From Chloroflexota bacterium (GTDB lineage: Bacteria; Chloroflexota; UBA11872): a stretch of 27,721 nucleotides of DNA. Positions 22,275 to 27,721 of this stretch are shown piece after piece. Positions within the stretch are counted from its first letter, which is position 1; each line of letters starts with the position of its first letter. The notes under the pieces were generated by a model. That model searched no databases, had not been told where the DNA came from, and was given only the letters and a program-made list of their open reading frames with translations. Made by a program: the position numbers and the translations under genes. The stretch covers positions 1 to 27,721 of the forward strand of contig JAPOXI010000043.1 in assembly GCA_026707185.1 (NCBI GenBank). Reading direction: 5' to 3'.

Positions 22275-24234
22275 CGTACGGAATCCACACGCGCATCGCC
22301 CCTGGCGACCGGTTGGCCCAGGCATAGTAGGGAATGGCGGTGAGGGGCGTCATACCCGTCAGCTCTGGCCTTGCGCCGCCGAACCGGCCGTATAGCTCGT
22401 CCGACTGGTTCTGAACCGCAACGCCGGCCGAACCTCTGATGGTGGTCAGTCCACCCAGCAAGTCCGGCTCGTCCCGGGCTTGCAGGTTCGAGTTAGGGCC
22501 CAGGACCAGCGCGTCCACGTTCGACTCGGGGTGATCCGCGGCCTCGATGCAATAGATCAGCGGCCCTCGCGCAATCGCGGCTCGGCCGGTGTTGGCCTGG
22601 ACTCGCGGATGGCTCGCCACCAGCCGAACGTCCATCGGCAAGCGCAGGCGCAGCGTCATGCCCGGCGACCAGACCCGACGAATGGCGGCATACGAAGCGG
22701 GCTCGACTGGCTCACGAGTGCCCTGCACCTCAAGACTCGCGCCCTCGGCCCACCCGGGAATCCGCAGCCGCAGCTCCACCGGACCGTCCGGGGCATCGTC
22801 CACCACCAGGTCCACGTCCCCATCCCACGGGTACCGCGTCGCAATCCGTAGCGTCATGGAACCGCCGTCCGGAAGCGCCGCCTCCACCCGTCCCGGCAAG
22901 TAGTGGTGCACCCACAGCGCGCCCGCCGACACCCCATAGGCATAGCCCGGCAGGCTCAGCAGCAGGCGCGCGATGTTGGGCGGGCAGCAGGCCGTGTCGT
23001 ACCACGGTTGGCGCTGGTGACCGCCCACCGTCTGCTGTGCCCCGCTGCTATGGACACCCCCTTGGTCGTCCGGCGACGGCTGCGGATCGGCCGCCAGCGG
23101 ATTGGCGTAGAAGTAGGCCGCCCCGTCCGGCGAGACTCCAACCAGCGCGCCGTTGTACAGCGCCGTTTCCAGCCAGTCCGCGTAGCGGGCGTCGCCCGTG
23201 GCCGCCAACAACCGGGCATTCCAGAAAATTCCGCCCACCGCCGCGCAGGTTTCCGCGTAGGCGCGGTCGTTGGGCAGTTCGTAGTCCGACCCAAACGCCT
23301 CGCCCTGGTACCGCGACCCCAGCCCGCCCGTCACGTAGGCGCGACGCTCATACGCGCTCTCCCACAAGCGGATCGAGGCCTCCAGCAGCTGCGCCTCGCC
23401 CGTATCCATCGCCGCGTCCGCCATCGCCGCCGCCAGGTACGTCAGCCGCACCGAATGCCCGTCGGCATCGTGCTGCTCGCGAACCAGTGCGTGGTCCTGG
23501 TGGTAATGCAGCCCGCTCAGATGCGGCGGATCCGCCCCTCGCTGGTCCAGAAAAAACACCGCCTGGCGCAGGTACGCCGGATTCCCCGTCTCCCGCGCCA
23601 GTTCCACCAGGGCCAGTTCGATCCCCGGATGCCCGTCCGGCTCCGGCCGCCCCTCGGGCCCGAACGTGGCGCAAATGTGATCCGCCGCCCGCACGACCAC
23701 CTCGAACAGCCGGTCGGAACCCGTAGAGCGCCGGTGCGCTACCCCCGCCTGGATCAGGTGCCCCATGCAATACAGCTCGTGCTCGTCCGTCAGGTTTCGA
23801 TAGCGCCAGGACGTCCGGGGCCCGCTGAAGTAGGTATTGATGTAGCCGTCCGGCCGCTGCGCGGCGGCGATCGCCTCAATCACACCATCGACACGAGCCT
23901 TCAGGGCCGCCGAAGGCGCCCGCGCCAGCGCATAACTCGCCGCCTCCAGCCACTTGTATACGTCTGAGTCGTTGTAATACCGGCCCTCAAACTCCCCCTC
24001 CAGGCGTCCCCCCGCCCGCTCGAAGTTGCGCAGCCGCCCGGTCACCTCGCACTGCTCGAACTGCCGCTCCAGCCCCTGCGTGTGCATGACCTGCATACGA
24101 TCCGCCCAGAACCCCTCCGCCACCTCCACCCGCCCCGGCGGCACCGGCCGAACCACCGCGTGTGGCGACTTCGACAGGTCCAGGACAGCGGCGGAGTTCA
24201 CGCTTCGAGCCTTGGACTCGGAACCGGAAGGCAC
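22264..24234 (-). CDS. GH127 (DUF1680) beta-L-arabinofuranosidase-like glycosidase
   Basis: A 656-residue enzyme with an (alpha/alpha)6 barrel followed by beta domains. Key residues of the Bifidobacterium enzyme HypBA1 are recognisable: Glu312 in GEAF (acid/base), Glu328 and Cys330 in AYAETC, and Cys416-Cys417 in TACCPPN, which form the zinc site with the cysteine nucleophile. Other family landmarks are GFWADRM, SDVYKWLEAASYAL, YVTGGLGSRYQGEAFG and YELPND. It likely removes beta-L-arabinofuranose from plant or algal glycans. No signal peptide is seen, so oligosaccharides would be imported first. GTG 24234 is the longest start; GTG 24201, with AAGG 8 bases upstream, is a credible alternative. 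Its end overlaps the sialidase-like gene. Confidence 0.92.
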   Translation of the reverse strand: MPSGSESKARSVNSAAVLDLSKSPHAVVRPVPPGRVEVAEGFWADRMQVMHTQGLERQFEQCEVTGRLRNFERAGGRLEGEFEGRYYNDSDVYKWLEAASYALARAPSAALKARVDGVIEAIAAAQRPDGYINTYFSGPRTSWRYRNLTDEHELYCMGHLIQAGVAHRRSTGSDRLFEVVVRAADHICATFGPEGRPEPDGHPGIELALVELARETGNPAYLRQAVFFLDQRGADPPHLSGLHYHQDHALVREQHDADGHSVRLTYLAAAMADAAMDTGEAQLLEASIRLWESAYERRAYVTGGLGSRYQGEAFGSDYELPNDRAYAETCAAVGGIFWNARLLAATGDARYADWLETALYNGALVGVSPDGAAYFYANPLAADPQPSPDDQGGVHSSGAQQTVGGHQRQPWYDTACCPPNIARLLLSLPGYAYGVSAGALWVHHYLPGRVEAALPDGGSMTLRIATRYPWDGDVDLVVDDAPDGPVELRLRIPGWAEGASLEVQGTREPVEPASYAAIRRVWSPGMTLRLRLPMDVRLVASHPRVQANTGRAAIARGPLIYCIEAADHPESNVDALVLGPNSNLQARDEPDLLGGLTTIRGSAGVAVQNQSDELYGRFGGARPELTGMTPLTAIPYYAWANRSPGAMRVWIPYVDH

Positions 24235-24267
24235 TGACTGAGGTCGGCGGGATGGACGAGTCTCATC

Positions 24268-24492
24268 TCAGAACCCATCGGCATCAGGCCCGTGCTTCCA
24301 GGTGCCCGCCCGGCCCGTGCCGTCGGACGACCGAAACAACACCCACCACAGCAAGAAGATTGCCCAGCCAATTGCAAGCGGCCAAAACGTCCAGCCCGGC
24401 AAGCCCAGCGCGTCGGATACGAGGCCGATCGGAATCATCCCAAGAAACCACGCGAGAAACAGCGCCAACGGATTGCAACCGCCACCCCTCAC
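24268..24492 (-). CDS. Small two-helix membrane protein between FGE and GH127
   Basis: A 74-residue protein with two hydrophobic helices (LALFLAWFLGMIPIGLV at about 9-25 and WTFWPLAIGWAIFLLWWVLF at 34-53) and a short polar C-terminus ending GPDADGF. It fills the gap between the formylglycine enzyme stop and the GH127 start on the same strand. GTG 24492 is the chosen start; GTG 24513 would add seven residues. Neither has a good ribosome site, so the exact start is open. Trp-rich helices and the operon position support a real gene. I recognise no family and cannot assign a function. Confidence 0.6.
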   Translation of the reverse strand: MRGGGCNPLALFLAWFLGMIPIGLVSDALGLPGWTFWPLAIGWAIFLLWWVLFRSSDGTGRAGTWKHGPDADGF

Positions 24493-24551
24493 GCCGGCCC
24501 GGTCTCGAACCACGCAGGATGCCGCGCGAGACGAGAGGTCACCCCGCTCAA

Positions 24552-25526
24552 CTAGCCACTCGCGACCACCGACCGCACGCAGCGAAACCCCAGGTTCCCC
24601 GCGCTGCTGTCCGGCGTGTTCGAACTGCGGGCCGCCACCCGGTAGCGGTTGCAGTACGACCGGTGGCACAGATACGACCCGCCCCGCAGCACCCGCCGCT
24701 GACCCTGCGCCGGTCCCTGTGGATTGCGCCGCTCGGCTCGCAGGTGATGGCTGGGGCTGAACCAGTCGGCGCACCATTCCCACACGTTGCCCGAGGTGTT
24801 GTACAGCCCGAACCCGTTCGGCTTGTAGGCGTCCACCGGCGCCGTGCCAATCCAGCCGTCCGCGGACGAGTTGGTTTCCGGAAACGTGCCCTGCCAGATG
24901 TTGCAGCGGTGCTCGCCTTTGGGCGTCAGCTTGTCGCCCCACGGGTAGCGCCGCTGGTCCAGCCCGCCCCGCGCTGCGTATTCCCACTCGGCTTCCGTGG
25001 GCAGCCGAGTGCCCGACCAGTCGCAATAGGCCAGCGCGTCGTTCCAGGAGACATGAATCACGGGATGATCCATGCGGTCGTCCACGTCCGAGCCCGGACC
25101 CTCAGGCGCCGCCCAGGTGGCCCCGCTCACCGGCACCCACCACGGCGTGCTATCCGGCCGTTGCGGCGTCCGACGTTTTATCTCCTCCGACGCCAGCATG
25201 TGAAACACGTAGCTCCACCCGAACGTTTCCGCCTCGGTCCGGTACCCGCTGGCCGCGATAAAGTCGGCGAACTGCGCATTCGTCACGGCCGCCACGTCAA
25301 TCCGAAACGTATCCACCCGCACCGCCCGCACCGGCCCCTCGCCGTCAGCCGGAAACCCGCTACGGTCCTCCGTCCCCATCCGGTATTCCCCGCCCCGGAT
25401 CCGGGCCATGCCGGGGCGACGGCGGAGCGATTGCCTGACAGTCTTGTCGTGGTCTGCGCGCGCCTCCGGGGCATTGGCGTTCGGGGGTCGTGGTGACGTT
25501 GGCGAACAACAGATGCCGTCGCTCAT
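24552..25526 (-). CDS. Formylglycine-generating enzyme (sulfatase-activating, SUMF1/FGE type)
   Basis: Oxidises a cysteine in sulfatases to the catalytic formylglycine. The 324-residue protein has the FGE-sulfatase fold: RIRGGEYRMGTED near the start, HPVIHVSWNDALAYCDWSG, RLPTEAEWEYAARGG, GNVWEWCADW and RVLRGGSYLC. The two active-site cysteines of true FGEs are both present, Cys287 and Cys292 (LCHRSYC), followed by RYRVAARSS and NLGFRC. This separates it from FGE-like proteins that lost catalysis, such as EgtB and some kinase domains. ATG 25526 has an AGG close upstream; TTG 25538 is a longer alternative. No sulfatase gene is in the window, so its target must lie elsewhere. It heads the minus-strand carbohydrate run. 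Confidence 0.93.
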   Translation of the reverse strand: MSDGICCSPTSPRPPNANAPEARADHDKTVRQSLRRRPGMARIRGGEYRMGTEDRSGFPADGEGPVRAVRVDTFRIDVAAVTNAQFADFIAASGYRTEAETFGWSYVFHMLASEEIKRRTPQRPDSTPWWVPVSGATWAAPEGPGSDVDDRMDHPVIHVSWNDALAYCDWSGTRLPTEAEWEYAARGGLDQRRYPWGDKLTPKGEHRCNIWQGTFPETNSSADGWIGTAPVDAYKPNGFGLYNTSGNVWEWCADWFSPSHHLRAERRNPQGPAQGQRRVLRGGSYLCHRSYCNRYRVAARSSNTPDSSAGNLGFRCVRSVVASG

Positions 25527-25668
25527 GAGACCTACCAACCAACGGGGACGCGGAATCTTAGCCTGCGCAGCTTGACGAACAGATGAAACGCGACGTGGCG
25601 GCTTTCGTCATGATCGATCTGGCGAGGGGATGGCCCGACTCGTGCCGGTCCCGAGATAATGGCCCGCC

Positions 25669-26769
25669 ATGCGCATCACTCGCCTCCGCGCTCACCCCCT
25701 CCGCAACCCCGATCCGGGCCGCGAAGCCATTGCCCTCGTCGTCGTGGAAATCGAAACCGACGAGGGACTGACCGGCATTGGATCCGTGGGCGGCTTTCCC
25801 GTCGGCGCCGAGACGATCATCGCCCGCCAATTCGCCCCATTGTTGGACGGAGCCGACCCATCGGACATCGAAACCCACTGGGAACGTCTCTATGACTCAC
25901 TGAACCGCCAGGGTCAGCGCGGAACCGGCGTCATGGCTCTCAGCGGCGTCGACCTGGCGCTCTGGGACCTGCTCGGAAAGTCGATAGGTCGGCCGGTGGT
26001 CAGCCTGATCGGCGGTGGATCGACGAGGACTGTGCCCGTCTATCTCAGTTCGCTATCGCTGCGTGGACGCGAGGACCCGCAGTCGCTGCTGGACGAAGTC
26101 CTTCAGGGCCGCCAACAAGGGTTCAACGCCTTCAAATACTTCTCGATCCACGGTCCGGCCCACGGCGAGCAGGGCCGGCAAACCGAGGTGAACGTGCTGC
26201 GTGAAATCCGCTCAGCCATCGGCCCAAATGCGGACCTGATGGTGGATGCCCACTTTGGCTGGGACCTTCCTTATGCCCGGCGCATGCTTGAGCCGCTGGC
26301 CGACGTAGGCGCTCGTTGGTTGGAAAACCCGATTCCGATCGAGGATCTGGCGGGATATGAAGCTCTGGCCCGCGACGGCGCGGTGCCGCTGGCGGCGGGC
26401 GAGTCCGAACGCACCCGCTTCCCCTTCGCCTCGCTCATCAACGCCGGCGTCTACTACCTCCAGCCCGACGTCAACCGCGTCGGCGGCCTGACCGAAGCGC
26501 TGCGAATCTGCGCACTGGCTGCCAGCCACCAGCGCCCGGTCACGCCCCACCAGGGCTGGCTGCATTCCTGGCACCTGATTGCCGCGCGCGTCAACTGCCC
26601 GATTGGCGAGTACTTCCCTCGTCGCGATCCGCTGCCCGGGAACTCCCTCATCTGGGATGCCCTCAAGGGCGAACCCGAAGCCATCCAGGGCGCAGTCACG
26701 ATCCGCGATCGCCCGGGCTTCGGCTGGACGCTCGACCGCGCCAGTCTCATCCGCTACGCGCCGGACTGA
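25669..26769 (+). CDS. Enolase superfamily (mandelate racemase/muconate lactonizing) acid-sugar dehydratase candidate
   Basis: A 366-residue enzyme with an N-terminal capping domain and a (beta/alpha)7beta barrel. Metal ligands are Asp193 (MVDAHFG), Glu219 (WLENPIP) and Glu245 (AAGESE). A His-Asp dyad of mandelate racemase type is present as Asp267 (QPDVNRVGG) and His294 (TPHQGW), and His195 follows the first metal ligand as D-x-H. The second-strand motif is Lys156-Tyr-Phe, not the usual K-x-K. These features suggest abstraction of a proton next to a carboxylate, most likely an acid-sugar dehydratase; the sugar is unknown. ATG 25669 has no clear ribosome site. It is divergent from the FGE-headed glycan run (142 bases between starts), consistent with shared control. 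Confidence 0.85.
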   Translation: MRITRLRAHPLRNPDPGREAIALVVVEIETDEGLTGIGSVGGFPVGAETIIARQFAPLLDGADPSDIETHWERLYDSLNRQGQRGTGVMALSGVDLALWDLLGKSIGRPVVSLIGGGSTRTVPVYLSSLSLRGREDPQSLLDEVLQGRQQGFNAFKYFSIHGPAHGEQGRQTEVNVLREIRSAIGPNADLMVDAHFGWDLPYARRMLEPLADVGARWLENPIPIEDLAGYEALARDGAVPLAAGESERTRFPFASLINAGVYYLQPDVNRVGGLTEALRICALAASHQRPVTPHQGWLHSWHLIAARVNCPIGEYFPRRDPLPGNSLIWDALKGEPEAIQGAVTIRDRPGFGWTLDRASLIRYAPD

Positions 26770-26835
26770 TCGCCCTCCGTAGCGGCCTCGTTTGTGACGC
26801 CGTGACGCTTCCACGAGTCTCGGGACCGTCGCCGA

Positions 26836-26841
26836 TATACT
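26836..26841 (+). promoter_or_regulatory. Candidate -10 box upstream of mtnA
   Basis: TATACT matches the -10 consensus at 5 of 6 positions and lies 27 bases before the mtnA ATG; the same hexamer precedes the sigma gene. No good -35 is seen at the right distance, so this is only a candidate. The 99 bases between the enolase-family stop and mtnA hold nothing else that I can see. Confidence 0.35.
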
Positions 26842-26868
26842 CACCCGCTCACACGCAGTCCCGTGGCG

Positions 26869-27721
26869 ATGCCCGTTCCCCCGGTGATCGAATGGCGTGA
26901 CGGTGCGGTCCGCATCCTGGATCAGCGCCGCCTGCCGGATGCCGTCGAGGTGCTGCACTGCACCAAGGTCTCGCAGGTCAACCAGGCCATCCGCACCCTC
27001 GCCATCCGCGGCGCTCCGGCCCTCGGCGTCGCCTCCGCCTACGCCGTTGCCCTGGCCGCCACGCGGGTCGATGCGCCCGACGAGACGGCCTACCTGGAAC
27101 GCCTGGACAAAGCTATTGACCAGGTCATCGCCACCCGGCCCACGGCCGTGAACCTGGCCTGGGCCGCCGAGCGCATGCGTGCGGCGGCCCATGAGCTCGG
27201 CGCGCTCGCCGATCACCGGCCGACCGACGGCATGCGGGACCCTCGGGAAGCGATTCGCCACGGCTTGCTGGCGCTGGCTCACGAGATCGCCGCCGACAAC
27301 GAGCAGCGCCACCGCGCCCTCGCCGAAGCCGGCGCCGACCTCTTCGCGTCCGGCCAGCGCGTGCTCCACCACTGCAACACCGGCCCGCTCGCCACCGCCG
27401 CCAGCTACGGCACCGCCCTGGGCGTCCTCCAGGCCGCCAACCAGCGCCACGGCATCGAGGTCGTCGTCAGCGAAACCCGTCCTCTCCTCCAGGGCGGTCG
27501 CCTCACCACCTGGGAACTGGCCCAGTGGGGCGTGCCTTTCACCCTCATCACCGACAGCATGGCCGCCGACCGCATGCGCCGCGGGTACATCGACGCCGTC
27601 ATCGTCGGGGCCGACCGCATCGCCGCCAACGGCGATGTCGCCAACAAGATCGGCACCTACAGCCATGCCGTCGCCGCCGGCGCCCACGACCTGCCCTTCT
27701 ACGTGGCCGCCCCGCTCTCCA
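26869..27721 (+). CDS. mtnA: S-methyl-5-thioribose-1-phosphate isomerase (3' end missing)
   Basis: Converts methylthioribose 1-phosphate to methylthioribulose 1-phosphate in methionine salvage. The first 284 codons are present. Family motifs: RILDQRRLP at the start, IRTLAIRGAPALGVASAYA near 41-59, LHHCNTGPLATA with catalytic Cys169, SETRPLLQGGRLT, LITDSMAA, and VGADRIAANGDVANKIGTY with catalytic Asp249; the 80-residue Cys-Asp spacing equals that of the B. subtilis enzyme. ATG 26869 is used; GTG 26863 in frame two codons earlier is possible. Only the final part of the Rossmann domain is missing. Some homologues act on 5-deoxyribose or ribose 1-phosphate, and no mtnK or mtnP gene is in view to decide. 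Confidence 0.94.
   Translation, partial: MPVPPVIEWRDGAVRILDQRRLPDAVEVLHCTKVSQVNQAIRTLAIRGAPALGVASAYAVALAATRVDAPDETAYLERLDKAIDQVIATRPTAVNLAWAAERMRAAAHELGALADHRPTDGMRDPREAIRHGLLALAHEIAADNEQRHRALAEAGADLFASGQRVLHHCNTGPLATAASYGTALGVLQAANQRHGIEVVVSETRPLLQGGRLTTWELAQWGVPFTLITDSMAADRMRRGYIDAVIVGADRIAANGDVANKIGTYSHAVAAGAHDLPFYVAAPLS

Noticed and set aside
22903..23967. A 354-codon plus-strand frame opposite GH127
   Set aside because: Arg/Pro-rich antisense shadow of GH127, without motifs.
24162..25496. A 444-codon plus-strand frame opposite FGE
   Set aside because: Antisense shadow: Arg/Pro/His-rich with no family features, while FGE catalytic motifs lie on the other strand.
26212..27687. A 491-codon open frame on the minus strand opposite the enolase-family gene and mtnA
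   Set aside because: Its product is low-complexity Gly/Ala/Val/Asp text with no motif, and it is antisense to two clear enzymes. Long antisense frames are expected in GC-rich coding DNA.
1..27721. tRNA, rRNA, CRISPR arrays, transposases, attachment sites
   Set aside because: Looked for by eye on both strands; no cloverleaf-like conserved arms, no regular repeats with spacers, no transposase or integrase motifs were seen.

Overview
The window is a gene-dense, GC-rich stretch of bacterial chromosome. I find 26 protein genes, two of them cut by the window ends. There is no rRNA, tRNA, CRISPR array, insertion sequence or prophage, and no gene-free stretch longer than 300 bases. Non-ATG starts are common (GTG or TTG in about ten genes) and several genes have weak or no ribosome binding site. 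A Lon-like protease, an RmlA-type transferase beside ftsY, a SufR-like regulator, a diphosphate-type phosphofructokinase, and enolase-superfamily, glycosidase and formylglycine-enzyme genes together would fit a free-living or sponge-associated Chloroflexota lineage (SAR202/Dehalococcoidia-like). That placement is an inference from gene content and cannot be proved here.

Layout, left to right. (1) 1-4714, plus strand: end of a Lon-like protease, then a MarR regulator translationally coupled to two ABC exporter half-transporters whose motifs complement each other as an asymmetric heterodimer. The marR promoter carries a palindrome between its -35 and -10 boxes. (2) 4756-6521: a glycosyltransferase family 2 gene and a PHP-domain phosphoesterase, divergent. 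(3) 6565-11677, minus strand: A-type Fe-S carrier, ftsY, rmlA-like nucleotidyltransferase, a small zinc-ribbon protein, an MFS transporter and tpiA, read from right to left. (4) 11465-13621, minus strand: SufR-like regulator, NifS/IscS cysteine desulfurase and a small membrane coiled-coil protein. With the A-type carrier these form a compact iron-sulfur module. (5) 13818-14807, plus strand: a primary-type sigma-70 factor divergent from sufR, the two sharing a 196-bp regulatory region. (6) 14831-17100, minus strand: PPi-type phosphofructokinase, a 54-residue membrane smORF and quinolinate synthase. The smORF lies 9 nt after the pfk stop and its stop overlaps the nadA start. (7) 17205-19240, plus strand: nitroreductase and amidase. 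(8) 19251-25526, minus strand: a carbohydrate run consisting of formylglycine-generating enzyme, a two-TM small protein, GH127 arabinofuranosidase-like enzyme, GH33 sialidase-like enzyme, a putative lipoprotein, a 2-keto-3-deoxygluconate kinase-like sugar kinase and a YbjQ protein. (9) 25669-27721, plus strand: an enolase-superfamily acid-sugar dehydratase candidate divergent from that run, then mtnA, cut by the window end.

How the genes fit together. The SufR-NifS-carrier set would make and regulate Fe-S clusters, which the nearby nadA product needs. The PPi-phosphofructokinase and TpiA belong to glycolysis. The glycosidases, the acid-sugar dehydratase candidate and the KDG-type kinase could form a route from unusual plant or algal sugars to 2-keto-3-deoxy acids. 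The formylglycine enzyme hints that sulfated glycans are substrates elsewhere in the genome. Items of most interest are the probably leaderless 9-codon ORF in front of marR, the uncatalogued smORF coupled to nadA, the compact Fe-S island, and the atypical enolase-superfamily active site beside a sugar-acid kinase.
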